From: Prevotella melaninogenica ATCC 25845
GTDB taxonomy: Bacteria > Bacteroidota > Bacteroidia > Bacteroidales > Bacteroidaceae
NCBI RefSeq assembly: GCF_000144405.1
Contig: NC_014370.1
Location: forward strand, 687,501-751,500
Direction of reading: 5' to 3'
Length of the DNA stretch: 64,000 nucleotides
Shown: positions 7,827 through 16,629 of the stretch, piece by piece
How positions within the stretch are numbered: position 1 is the first letter of the stretch
Layout: every line of letters starts with the position of its first letter
Translations under genes and position numbers: made by a program
The notes under the pieces: generated by a model
The model's input: the letters and a program-made list of their open reading frames with translations, nothing else
Told to the model about the DNA's origin: nothing
Database searches by the model: none

Positions 7827-9332
7827 TTATCCACAGTGGAAGTATTGACGAACAAGTTTCTCCATCATCATCTCTTTGCCTTCTATCTCTTGACGTAGTG
7901 TACGGTCGTTGTATGAGCGAAGCTGTTTGATAATACCATCAATCATTGCAGGAGAGAATACATCATATTCCTCATAAACCTTACGCTGACGTTCCAAGCA
8001 GTCTGCAGAAGCGGCACAGCTATCAGGCAACTGAGCCAAGGTAGCGTAGCGTTCTGCATTCTTTGGGTCGTGGATATCACCGTCTGCAAAGGTTCTCTCA
8101 GCCTCAGCCTCAGCGTTTGCCATCTCAAAACCATGACGACAGGCCACGCAAAGACCAGCTAAAAGCTGATAGATATCAGCTGAAGCATCTGGAGAACGCA
8201 TCTCAACAGTCTGCTTGATAGAGTAGTCACGCGCTGTAAGTGGTTCTATATTATTAGCCTTGTGGCACATATCCTCGCCAGAGGTCCAACCTAATGGTAC
8301 GCGAACAAGTACAGAACGGTTACTCATACCCCAACATACATTTGTTGGAGCTTCCTGATGTGGAACGAGACGGAAGTATGATGTTGGGTTCTTATTGCCA
8401 AAGGCAGTGATACTCTCAGCTAAGTCCATCATACCAGCAATAGCACGACGAGCATCCTTAGAAAGTTTTCCTCCTTCGAGCATCATGTTCTTTCCGTCCT
8501 TCATTATACGCATGTGAATATGCATACCAGAACCAGCCTTACCCACAGTAATCTTTGGAGCGAAGGTAATATCAAGTCCTTCTTCGTAACCTAAGCTACG
8601 AATCACCCATTTAGCAATGAGTAGCTGTTCAGCACATTCATTTGCTGGAACAGGCAAGAACTCAATCTCATTCTGTTCGTAGCAGCGTCCATTCTCAATG
8701 AAATTACCTACCTCAGAATGTCCATACTTAATCTTACCGCCACATTCAGCAATCAACTGCATAGAACGCATACGGAAGTCATTGCCTTTTGAGAAAGGAG
8801 AACTCTCGTGATAACCATGTTGGTCGTCAGCAGGAAATACACCTTCATCCTCTCGGATAACGTAGTATTCTAACTCACCCATAGCATGGAACTCCATACC
8901 AGTTACTTTCTTAAAGGCATTCATAGCCTTGCGGAGTGTATATTCTGGAGATGAAGCTAATGGATTACCATCTCGATCGAAGAAAGAACAGAGCATGCAA
9001 AGTGTTGGAATCTCTGAGAAAGGATCGATGAACGCTGTAGAGAAGCGTGGCATTACATAGAGGTCACTACTACCAGCTGCAATAAAGTTGAAGAGTGAAG
9101 AACCATCAACGCGCTCACCACTTGTAAGTATTGTCTCCAAGTAGTCGGGTGTGTGAAGCATGAAGTTTAGTGTCTTCAATCGTCCGTCACCAGCAGGATA
9201 CATAAAGTTGACCATTCTGATGTTCAAGTCACTGACAACTTGCTTGATATCATCTTTTGTAAATTCATGTGAGTCTTTGCCCAAGTGTGCTTCCAGCCTA
9301 TTTGCTGAACACTTAAAAAGGTTATTCTCCAT
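7827..9332 (-). CDS. glnA: glutamine synthetase, type I
   Basis: A 501-residue enzyme making glutamine from glutamate, ammonia and ATP in the cytoplasm. The beta-grasp N-terminal domain carries the DGSS motif (residues 76-79). The catalytic domain carries MGELEYYV (metal site), SGMHIHMR, the ATP loop KNPTSYFRLVPHQEAP and VEMRSPDASADIYQ. The length and these motifs fit GSI, in a somewhat divergent form often seen in anaerobic Bacteroidota and distinct from GSIII. I see no clear adenylylation tyrosine motif. It is a stand-alone gene with its own -7 box (9372-9379) and terminator. Confidence 0.93.
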   Translation of the reverse strand: MENNLFKCSANRLEAHLGKDSHEFTKDDIKQVVSDLNIRMVNFMYPAGDGRLKTLNFMLHTPDYLETILTSGERVDGSSLFNFIAAGSSDLYVMPRFSTAFIDPFSEIPTLCMLCSFFDRDGNPLASSPEYTLRKAMNAFKKVTGMEFHAMGELEYYVIREDEGVFPADDQHGYHESSPFSKGNDFRMRSMQLIAECGGKIKYGHSEVGNFIENGRCYEQNEIEFLPVPANECAEQLLIAKWVIRSLGYEEGLDITFAPKITVGKAGSGMHIHMRIMKDGKNMMLEGGKLSKDARRAIAGMMDLAESITAFGNKNPTSYFRLVPHQEAPTNVCWGMSNRSVLVRVPLGWTSGEDMCHKANNIEPLTARDYSIKQTVEMRSPDASADIYQLLAGLCVACRHGFEMANAEAEAERTFADGDIHDPKNAERYATLAQLPDSCAASADCLERQRKVYEEYDVFSPAMIDGIIKQLRSYNDRTLRQEIEGKEMMMEKLVRQYFHCG

Positions 9333-9371
9333 TGTCGTAGCTTTTATAAGATTAGTATTTGATTATGAGGA

Positions 9372-9379
9372 CAAAAATA
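9372..9379 (-). promoter_or_regulatory. -7 box TATTTTTG of glnA
   Basis: A consensus -7 box 40 bases upstream of the glutamine synthetase start codon. Confidence 0.6.
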
Positions 9380-9509
9380 CATATTAATTTCTTTATTCGC
9401 AATTATTTTTCATACTATTTTTCTCTATTTATTATCAGTGTGGTATTCTTTATTTTTCGTTTTGTACAACTTTCTTTTATATTAGGAACTTGATGTTAGT
9501 TTTTCTTCG

Positions 9510-9517
9510 TATTTTTG
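9510..9517 (+). promoter_or_regulatory. -7 box TATTTTTG of the GNAT gene
   Basis: A consensus -7 box with TTG at 9490-9492, about 30 bases before the ATG at 9548. Confidence 0.65.
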
Positions 9518-9547
9518 CCTCGTTAGAAATAGAAAAGTATAAATCTT

Positions 9548-10069
9548 ATGACAAAGGAGAAAACAATAAATCTGTCATCTAATCGTACTATCCGCAAAGC
9601 ATCAACAGATGATTTTACTATAGTATCGAACCTAATTGAGCAGGGGAAAGCAAAGATGATTAAAACTGGTAATCCTAATCAATGGTCAGCAAATTATCCT
9701 GCGGAGAGTACTATAAGGCGTGACATTGCACAAGGTGATTGTTATCTACTTTATGAGTGTGGGAAACCTATTGCAACCTTTGTAGCTAAGGCGGGTCCAG
9801 AACCAAATTACCACCGTATTGATAATGGTAGTTGGCTTGATGACCAACCTTATTATGTCATCCATCGTGTGGCTTCTTTGGAAGGTGTACATGGTGTAAT
9901 GGCTGACACAATCAACTATTGTTCGGCATTTACCTCTTCTATTCGTATAGATACCCATGCAGATAATCGCCCGATGCAGGCTTCTTTGATTCGTTTAGGT
10001 TTCGTTTATTGTGGTATTCTCTATGTTGAGAATGGAGATAGTAGATTAGCTTTTCAGCGCGTTTTTTAG
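9548..10069 (+). CDS. GNAT family N-acetyltransferase
   Basis: A 173-residue probable acetyl-CoA-dependent acetyltransferase. The start of the fold is visible (TIRKASTDDFTIVSNLI), then a GDCYLLYECGKPIATF strand pair, YYVIHRVASL (the beta-4 region), and the C-terminal IRIDTHADNRPMQASLIRLGF, which is the typical beta-5/alpha-4 segment contacting CoA. The usual Q/R-x-x-G-x-G/A pyrophosphate loop is weak (here GVHGVMADTI). The substrate is unknown. It is a single gene with a clear promoter, followed by a long repeat-bearing gap. Confidence 0.8.
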   Translation: MTKEKTINLSSNRTIRKASTDDFTIVSNLIEQGKAKMIKTGNPNQWSANYPAESTIRRDIAQGDCYLLYECGKPIATFVAKAGPEPNYHRIDNGSWLDDQPYYVIHRVASLEGVHGVMADTINYCSAFTSSIRIDTHADNRPMQASLIRLGFVYCGILYVENGDSRLAFQRVF

Positions 10070-10195
10070 TATTTTGTGAGTGGTTATCTACTCCTTGATC
10101 GTCTGAATCTTACTCCTTCATCTTAGCAACTTTGGGGGATATCTAAGCACTACTGCTGAGCTATTTTGTAAAAAGAAGAAATCATTTACATGAAG

Positions 10196-10496
10196 AAAAT
10201 CTTGTAGATATGGCTTTGAAAAATCATTACATAGTTTCTGGTAAAGTATCTATAAATAACGGCAAAAACAAGTGTAAAAAGCAAGTTTGTAACCAACAGT
10301 AAATCAGTTGTTTATGAAGTAGTTTGAGAAAAGGTGCTTAATTGGACTTCAAAAGGGCGTTAGTAAGGGTCTTAAAGGGCACCTTTTGCAAGCTTAAAGG
10401 GCGTCTATAAGAAGCCAAAAGAGCATATATTGGTTTTGAGTTGCATGAAAATAGTTTACAAATACCAATAATGTGGGAATAAGCTATTTGTAGAAT
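10196..10496 (+). repeat. dispersed intergenic repeat, family A, copy 2
   Basis: The closest match to copy 1 (1076-1377), in the same orientation. The core has AAAAGGTGCTTA, AAAAGGGCGTTAGTAAGG and AAAGGGCACCTTTTGCAAG. Here, as in copy 3, AAAAGGTGC and GCACCTTTT are inverted partners that could form a stem. Confidence 0.85.
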
Positions 10497-10547
10497 ACAG
10501 AAAGAGATAGTATCTATTTGCATTTTATCTTGTAATTTGTCTTCTAT

Positions 10548-10576
10548 GTAAGACTATCTATTTAGGATAGTCTTAC
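10548..10576. terminator. hairpin between convergent genes
   Basis: A perfect 11-base stem GTAAGACTATC / GATAGTCTTAC with a seven-base loop. It has no strong T-run, so its terminator role is uncertain. Confidence 0.45.
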
Positions 10577-10617
10577 TATGCAAATGTATCGGTCTTTATT
10601 CTATTTTCAATCTATGT

Positions 10618-10666
10618 GTTAAACCAAAATCGGTCATTAGAGGTTAAACATCGATTTGGGTTTAAC
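10618..10666. repeat. inverted repeat carrying the CGGTCATTAGAG motif
   Basis: Arms GTTAAACCAAAATCG / CGATTTGGGTTTAAC (one mismatch) with a 19-base loop that starts GTCATTAGAGG. The stretch CAAAATCGGTCATTAGAG closely matches the outer arms of the element at 5231-5447. It lies just past the mgtC stop codon and may double as its terminator. Confidence 0.65.
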
Positions 10667-10693
10667 AGAAGAACCATTTTTTTCAGTTCCTAT

Positions 10694-11368
10694 TTACTCC
10701 ATAGTTTCAACAGTTACGTTTTCAAATTCAGCCATAAAGTTAAGGAGATGATTCTTATAACGTTTCCGTTTGAACTTCATTTCCATCGTTACAACGAAGT
10801 AATGACCTGAAGAAGTGTCTTTGCGTGTCATCTCGTAGGAATCAATAATAATCTCCTTATCGCGTAATCGTTGCAAGACAGGTTGAATGTTTTCTTCTTT
10901 TGGAGTACTAAAAGTAACGGTTATATTGCGTGTGCCAAAGTGTTGGAGTATAAAATAAAGTGCTTCCAAACAGAGCAAGACAAGGACAGTTGTTGCAATA
11001 GAGAGTACATACATTCCTGCACCTGCAGTCATACCAATAGCCGATGTTACCCATAGACCTGCTGCAGTTGTCAGTCCGCGTACCACATGCTTTTGAAAGA
11101 TAATTGTTCCCGCACCAATGAAACCAATACCCGTTACTACTTGTGAGGCTATACGACTGGGGTCGAGTGACACTCGCTCGTAATGGGCGAGTACATCATC
11201 AAAGCCAAACTGTGATAGAATCATAAACAAACCACTACCTAATGCTACAAGGAAGTGGGTTCGGAAACCAGCCTCCTTTGCACGATACTCACGCTCCAAG
11301 CCAATCACACCACCTAACATAGCAGCTACGAATAGTCTCAGTACAAATTCATAAGTTATCATGTTCAT
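10694..11368 (-). CDS. MgtC/SapB family inner-membrane protein
   Basis: A 224-residue protein. Residues 1-145 hold about four to five membrane segments with the family hallmarks GGVIGLEREYRAKEAGFRTH and VVTGIGFIGAGTIIF, then GLTTAAGLWVTSAIGM. The C-terminal about 75 residues (ITVTFSTPKEENIQPVLQRL onward) look like the soluble ACT-like domain. Family members are linked to magnesium homeostasis, survival at low Mg2+ and modulation of F-ATPase, although the mechanism differs between species. It is a single gene with a -7 box at 11406-11413. Confidence 0.92.
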   Translation of the reverse strand: MNMITYEFVLRLFVAAMLGGVIGLEREYRAKEAGFRTHFLVALGSGLFMILSQFGFDDVLAHYERVSLDPSRIASQVVTGIGFIGAGTIIFQKHVVRGLTTAAGLWVTSAIGMTAGAGMYVLSIATTVLVLLCLEALYFILQHFGTRNITVTFSTPKEENIQPVLQRLRDKEIIIDSYEMTRKDTSSGHYFVVTMEMKFKRKRYKNHLLNFMAEFENVTVETME

Positions 11369-11405
11369 GTTCTTTCTTTATTATGTAATGAATAAAGCGT
11401 TGTCG

Positions 11406-11413
11406 CAAAAATA
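11406..11413 (-). promoter_or_regulatory. -7 box TATTTTTG of the mgtC-type gene
   Basis: A consensus -7 box 38 bases upstream of the start codon. Confidence 0.6.
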
Positions 11414-11498
11414 CAAAAAACTTCACGCATCTCACTCTTTTCTTCCCTAAAATTATTTTTTCATGAATGAAATTCTCTGTTTCTTAGAAATTGATTTG

Positions 11499-11506
11499 TA
11501 TCTTTG
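11499..11506 (+). promoter_or_regulatory. -7 box TATCTTTG that decides the acetyltransferase start
   Basis: A perfect -7 box. A longer open frame begins at 11491, upstream of this promoter, so the transcript cannot contain that start. ATG 11533 is the one supported. Confidence 0.75.
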
Positions 11507-11532
11507 TGCATATAAACGCTAAAGTCAAGATT

Positions 11533-12090
11533 ATGACAGAGAAGGAGAAACAGCAGAAAGGGATGCTTTATCAAGCAAACGACCCAGAAGTTTTAAAAGA
11601 CTTATACTACTGCGAGAACGAATGTTTTGAAATCAATCAGATTCCTCCTTCACGTAGGGAGGAACGCATGGAACGCCTTAGAAAGTTGTTTGGTAAGGCA
11701 GGAGAGGGAATGTTTATTGTTGCCCCGTTCTTCTGTGACTATGGTTATAACATTGAAGTCGGTGAGAATTTCTTTGCTAATACTAACTGTGTGATTCTCG
11801 ATGAGGCTAAGGTGACATTCGGCGATAATGTTTTTATTGCACCTAATTGCGCCTTCTATACTGCTGGTCATCCACTTGATGTTGAGCAGCGTAATAAGAA
11901 GATAGAGTATGCACTACCTATTCATGTTGGGAATAATGTGTGGATAGGTGGCAATGTCGTTGTCGTGCCGGGTGTGACGATAGGCGATAATACTACGATT
12001 GGTGCTGGTTCTGTCGTTACACATGATATCCCAAGCGGTGTTGTGGCAGCTGGTAATCCTTGTAGGGTGATTCGGAAACTGGAAGAGTAA
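11533..12090 (+). CDS. sugar O-acetyltransferase (maltose/galactoside acetyltransferase type, left-handed beta helix)
   Basis: A 185-residue cytoplasmic acetyl-CoA:sugar O-acetyltransferase. The N-terminal cap (EKQQKGMLYQANDPEVL) matches the maltose-acetyltransferase N domain. The rest is hexapeptide repeats (IEVGENFFANTNCVI, VTFGDNVFIAPNCAF) with the catalytic His in YTAGHPLD and the closing coils VPGVTIGDNTTIGAGSVVT. The open frame extends upstream to 11491, but the promoter at 11499-11506 rules that start out. It may detoxify or modify free sugars. The unknown secreted gene 42 bases downstream may share its transcript. Confidence 0.92.
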   Translation: MTEKEKQQKGMLYQANDPEVLKDLYYCENECFEINQIPPSRREERMERLRKLFGKAGEGMFIVAPFFCDYGYNIEVGENFFANTNCVILDEAKVTFGDNVFIAPNCAFYTAGHPLDVEQRNKKIEYALPIHVGNNVWIGGNVVVVPGVTIGDNTTIGAGSVVTHDIPSGVVAAGNPCRVIRKLEE

Positions 12091-12131
12091 GGTGCTTCCT
12101 TAATTACGATCAAGAGCATGAAGATGAAGAT

Positions 12132-13061
12132 ATGAAAGAATTTTATAGTACTTATGTTATTAAGGTTTTGTTGCTTTCATTGCTACTCTTTATGGCGATA
12201 GCCTCGGTAGCACAGAACCGTCTTTCCCCTTGTAGTAAGCAGGATTATGAACTCTATGCGCCTGTACTTAAGGAGTTGTATAATCCTCTCGCCTCACAAC
12301 AGTATATTGTTGTAGACGGGGAGTCTGAGAAGTACGCTTTGCAAGTAATCAAGGGTTCACACTTCTCAGAACGAACATACATACTTGCTTACAAGGACTT
12401 AAAAGGCAATAAGAAAGAAATCACTGATAGTCTTTGTCAAATGAAAATAGCATCATTGCTGCGTTATGCTGTGTTTTCTTCTACAACCTTTGTACGTAAG
12501 AAGCTTGGTATTCAACTAAAGACTTGTTTTTTCTTTGACTTGCAAGATGGGGCTGAATACTCTTCACGTAAGGTGGATGTTGGACGAGGAAGTTTGATTG
12601 ATATTTTGGAAATATCATGTAATGCTGTGAAGAATAATAAGCCAGAAGTTATTCAACAGCTCATCCCTCAAATTGATTCTTTGACACGACACTTTAAGAC
12701 ATTTGAGTTGGCGGAGAGTTGGAATGTCTCTACGTCTGAGGGTTATGCGTATAGTTCCCCTTGTACACAATTATCTACACACTATAACGGATTTCATGTG
12801 TGTTTTCTTCGACCAGCGATGACGCCCGATGAACTCAGTAATAAATATGGGAACTTGACACAAACAGTTGCAAAGTGGTTGTTCCTAAATTCAAATATAT
12901 TAGACTTCACGAGGAGTGTATATATCAATGTGTGTCGTGATAAACCTGATAAGAACAAAAGATTTTCATATAGTTATGGGCATTACTATATAAATGTAAC
13001 AGAGGATGAACTGACGGAAGAAACTCTGATAGCTCTATTCAAGTTATATTTATTAAAATAG
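12132..13061 (+). CDS. secreted or membrane-anchored protein of unknown function
   Basis: A 309-residue protein with an N-terminal hydrophobic segment (about residues 9-27, ending ASVAQ) that reads as a signal peptide. The rest is mixed alpha/beta without a motif I recognise; three Cys in the mature part could pair. Recognisable segments include an ESEKYALQVIKGSHFSERTY strand region and a Ser/Tyr-rich middle (about 195-225). It sits 42 bases after the acetyltransferase and has no clear -7 box of its own, so the two may be co-transcribed. The function is unknown. Confidence 0.7.
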   Translation: MKEFYSTYVIKVLLLSLLLFMAIASVAQNRLSPCSKQDYELYAPVLKELYNPLASQQYIVVDGESEKYALQVIKGSHFSERTYILAYKDLKGNKKEITDSLCQMKIASLLRYAVFSSTTFVRKKLGIQLKTCFFFDLQDGAEYSSRKVDVGRGSLIDILEISCNAVKNNKPEVIQQLIPQIDSLTRHFKTFELAESWNVSTSEGYAYSSPCTQLSTHYNGFHVCFLRPAMTPDELSNKYGNLTQTVAKWLFLNSNILDFTRSVYINVCRDKPDKNKRFSYSYGHYYINVTEDELTEETLIALFKLYLLK

Positions 13062-13388
13062 CTTCATGTGGTTTTGAAAAGTATCTTTATCTATTAATTA
13101 ATGTATAATCTTGATAGTAGTAGAATCAGTCTCTTTTTTCTCGATTGAGCTTCCTTTGTAGAATAGCATGTTATCCATGTGCCTGAAAGAGTCGCTGTCA
13201 GGTCTTGTTTAATGTAGAAAAGTGCAAAAGAATGTATGAATTGCGGTTGTTTTTATTACAATAAACTAAACAAAACACATATTTAACATCTTTTATACAT
13301 GTAATTGTAGAATGGACGTTTAAAATGATTTAACTTTGCGATTAATAAACCTAAAAGCATTTTTTAACCTAAAGTATACTTAAAGCCT
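13062..13388. other. leader region of the susC gene
   Basis: 327 bases without a gene. They contain the -7 box at 13331-13338 and otherwise only AT-rich sequence. I see no riboswitch-like pattern. Confidence 0.5.
13331..13338 (+). promoter_or_regulatory. -7 box TAACTTTG of the susCD pair
   Basis: A consensus -7 box about 50 bases before the SusC ATG. Confidence 0.7.
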
Positions 13389-16300
13389 ATGTACCTAAAA
13401 AGAAAAAGGACTACGAGCTTATTGATGGTGGCTTTGTTCAGTACAAGTTTACTGCATGCCAACATTACGTACGAAGCGAATGCAGCTGTTGTTCAACAGC
13501 AGTCTGTATGTAAAGGAACTGTTGTCGACAATAATGGAGACCCTGTTGTTGGTGCCTCTGTCTTTGTCGTAAGTAATGGACAGAAAAAGGGAAGTGTGAC
13601 TGACCTTGATGGTAATTTTGAGATTGCAGGCGTTGCTTCTGGATCTTCACTTACTATTTCTTATGTTGGTTACAAGACCCAGCAGGTAACTTGGAGTGGT
13701 AAGGACCTTAAGGTTACTCTCCAAGAGAACAGTGAGATGCTCGAGAACGTTGTTGTTGTCGGCTATGGTACTCAGAAGAAGGTTAACCTTACTGGTGCTG
13801 TCTCTGTTGTAAACTCAAAGCAACTTGAGTCTCGTCCTGTAACGAGTGTTGCTCAGGCATTGCAGGGTGAGGTTCCTGGTTTGAACTTCAGCGTTGGCAA
13901 TGCGGGTGGTTCATTGAAGAGCCGTATGGGACTTAACATTCGTGGTATAGGAACTATTGGTGATGGTTCTAATGCTGCTCCACTCGTACTTATCGATGGT
14001 TCAGAGGGTGATCTTTACTCTATTTCTCCAAATGACATCGAGAGTATCTCTGTATTGAAGGATGCTTCATCAAGTGCAATCTATGGTTCACGTGCTGCGT
14101 TTGGTGTTATCCTCGTTACAACCAAGAGTGGTAAGGAAGGTCGTATGAACGTTTCTTATAATGGTAACGTACGTTTCTCTACTGCAACTCAGATTCCTGA
14201 GATGCCTAACTCATATGACTTCGCACGCTATTGGAATGATGCTGCTGCTAATAGTGGTGGTAATGCTCCATTCAGCCAGGATATGCTGAACAAGATTAAA
14301 AACCATATCAATGGCACACCTGCACCTGGTGAAGAGGTAACTACGACTTGGCAGGGTACTGCTGCTAATGAGCCTTGGAGTATGTACACAGGTTCTTGGG
14401 ACAATACCAACTGGTTCAAGGAGATGTATAGGTCTGCCGTTCCTTCAACAGAACATAATATTTCTGTAAGTGGTGGTGGTAATAAGGTGAACTACTATAT
14501 CAGTGGAGCTATCTTAAGTCAGCGTGGATTGATCCGTCATGGTAAGGATAAGTTGAAGAGATATAACTTCTCTTCTAAGGTTACAGCAAATCTCACTGAT
14601 TGGGCAACAGTTACCTATAACTCTAAGTGGATTCGTGAAGACTATAGCAGACCATCTTATATGACTGGACTCTTCTTCCATAATATCGCACGCCGCTGGC
14701 CTACCAACCCTGTTTACGACCCAAATGGTCACTATGTACATGGAAATGAGATCTTACAGATGGAGAATGGTGGTATTGATGCAACCCAAGAGGATAAGCT
14801 CTTCCAGCAGCTTGCTCTTGAGTTCCGACCAATCAAGGGTTGGAAGATAAGATTAGAAGGTAACTACAATACAACTAACTACCACAACCATTGGGACGTG
14901 TTGCCTATCTACTATTATGATCCAGATCAACATCCAATAGCTGCAGCATGGAGTGGAGACTATGCAGCAGGAAAGTCTAATGTTGGTGAGGCTATGTCTA
15001 AGAATAATTACTACAATGGACGTTTCTTCACTGAGTATAACATGACCCTCAATGACAAGCATGAATTTAAGTTCCTTGCTGGTTTGGACATGGAGTCTAA
15101 TATTTATACTTACCTCAGTGCTTCTCAAGCTGACCTTGTAACACCATTAGTGCCAACCCTCAACAATGCAACTAATAAAGTTGTTGGACGTGGTTTCTCT
15201 AACACACACTGGTCAACAATGGGTATGTTTGGTCGTATCAACTATGCTTATGACTCACGTTATTTGGCTGAGTTCTCTATCCGTAGAGACGGCTCTTCAC
15301 GTTTCATTGGGGATAAGACATGGGGAACATTCCCATCTATTGCACTCGGTTGGAATATTGCTAACGAGCAGTTCTTTAAGCCTCTTAATAAGACAGTTAA
15401 TACTCTTAAGTTGAGATTAACATACGGTTCACTTGGTAATACAAATACAGACCAGCTCTATCCTTGGTTCCTCAGACAGCCTATTAGCTCAAACTCTTCT
15501 GCATGGATTATCAATGGCGAACGCGTTAATACATCAAGCGTTCCTGGTCTTGTATCACCTTTCCTAACTTGGGAGAGAGTACAGTCATGGAACATCGGTC
15601 TTGACTTCGGATTGTTCAATAACAAACTTCAAGGAACATTCGATTACTTCGTTCGTACAACAAAGGATATGGTAGGTCCTGCACCTGTTAAGCCATCTAT
15701 TCTCGGAGCGACACAGCCAAAAGAGAATAATAGTGATATGAGATCAAATGGTTGGGACTTAGAAGTAAGATGGAGAGACAGAGTTGGACAAGTAAACTAT
15801 GGTATCAAGCTCGTTCTCTCTGATGATTACCAGACTATTACGAACTTCTATAATCCAAACAGACTGCTTTCTCAGTGGTGTGCAGGTAAGCGTATGGGCG
15901 ATATCTATGGTTATAAAGTAGAAGGTATAGCACAGACTGATCAGCAGATGAACGAATGGTTGGCTAATAATAAGCCTTCATGGGGTTCTAACTGGGCTGC
16001 CGGTGATGTTATGTACAAAGACCTTGATGGTGATAAGAAAGTGAACTCTGGTAAGAGCACATACAATGATATGGGTGACTTGACCAAGATTGGTAACTCT
16101 TTGCCACGTTATCGTTTCGGTATTACTTTGGATGCTAACTGGAAGGGCTTTGACTTCCTCATCTTTATGCAGGGTGTTGGTAAGCGTGACTTCTGGGATG
16201 CTTCTCCTTATAGCGTTGGTGCTAATACAGGTTTGTGGCAGAGTGCAGCATTTAAGGATCACCTTGACTACTGGCGTCCAGCTACCGATACCAACTTCGG

Positions 16301-16616
16301 ACCTAATCCAAATGCTTTCTATCCAAGACCTCTCTTCGGTGCAGGTTCAAAAAACTTCCAGACAAGCGACAGATATTTACAGAACGCAGCATACATGAGA
16401 ATCAAGAATATTCAGCTTGGTTACACTCTCCCTGCTGCTATTGCAAGCAAGATTGGTGCAAGCCGCGTTCGTTTCTATTTCTCTGCTGAGAACCTTGCTA
16501 CATTCACTAAGATGAATAAGATTTTCGACCCTGAAGCAACAGGAGGAGACTGGGGACCTGGAAAGATTTATCCTCTTCAGAGAACTGTTTCATTCGGTTT
16601 GAATCTTAACTTCTAA
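13389..16616 (+). CDS. SusC/RagA-type TonB-linked outer-membrane receptor
   Basis: A 1075-residue nutrient importer. A signal peptide covers about residues 1-25. A carboxypeptidase-regulatory-like beta domain follows (about 39-115: CKGTVVDNNGDPVVGASVFV), then a TonB-box-like ENVVVVGYGTQKK, the plug domain (VAQALQGEVPGLNF, then LKDASSSAIYGSRAAFGVIL) and a large beta-barrel ending FGLNLNF with a terminal Phe, as outer-membrane insertion needs. It moves glycans or peptides across the outer membrane together with the SusD lipoprotein encoded 13 bases downstream. No glycoside hydrolase, anti-sigma factor or hybrid sensor lies next to it, so the substrate cannot be inferred. Confidence 0.95.
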   Translation: MYLKRKRTTSLLMVALFSTSLLHANITYEANAAVVQQQSVCKGTVVDNNGDPVVGASVFVVSNGQKKGSVTDLDGNFEIAGVASGSSLTISYVGYKTQQVTWSGKDLKVTLQENSEMLENVVVVGYGTQKKVNLTGAVSVVNSKQLESRPVTSVAQALQGEVPGLNFSVGNAGGSLKSRMGLNIRGIGTIGDGSNAAPLVLIDGSEGDLYSISPNDIESISVLKDASSSAIYGSRAAFGVILVTTKSGKEGRMNVSYNGNVRFSTATQIPEMPNSYDFARYWNDAAANSGGNAPFSQDMLNKIKNHINGTPAPGEEVTTTWQGTAANEPWSMYTGSWDNTNWFKEMYRSAVPSTEHNISVSGGGNKVNYYISGAILSQRGLIRHGKDKLKRYNFSSKVTANLTDWATVTYNSKWIREDYSRPSYMTGLFFHNIARRWPTNPVYDPNGHYVHGNEILQMENGGIDATQEDKLFQQLALEFRPIKGWKIRLEGNYNTTNYHNHWDVLPIYYYDPDQHPIAAAWSGDYAAGKSNVGEAMSKNNYYNGRFFTEYNMTLNDKHEFKFLAGLDMESNIYTYLSASQADLVTPLVPTLNNATNKVVGRGFSNTHWSTMGMFGRINYAYDSRYLAEFSIRRDGSSRFIGDKTWGTFPSIALGWNIANEQFFKPLNKTVNTLKLRLTYGSLGNTNTDQLYPWFLRQPISSNSSAWIINGERVNTSSVPGLVSPFLTWERVQSWNIGLDFGLFNNKLQGTFDYFVRTTKDMVGPAPVKPSILGATQPKENNSDMRSNGWDLEVRWRDRVGQVNYGIKLVLSDDYQTITNFYNPNRLLSQWCAGKRMGDIYGYKVEGIAQTDQQMNEWLANNKPSWGSNWAAGDVMYKDLDGDKKVNSGKSTYNDMGDLTKIGNSLPRYRFGITLDANWKGFDFLIFMQGVGKRDFWDASPYSVGANTGLWQSAAFKDHLDYWRPATDTNFGPNPNAFYPRPLFGAGSKNFQTSDRYLQNAAYMRIKNIQLGYTLPAAIASKIGASRVRFYFSAENLATFTKMNKIFDPEATGGDWGPGKIYPLQRTVSFGLNLNF

Positions 16617-16629
16617 ACATAACGGAATT

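Noticed and set aside
10338..10523. 61-residue minus-strand frame
   Set aside because: It falls within family A repeat copy 2, and the frame is not kept in the other copies.
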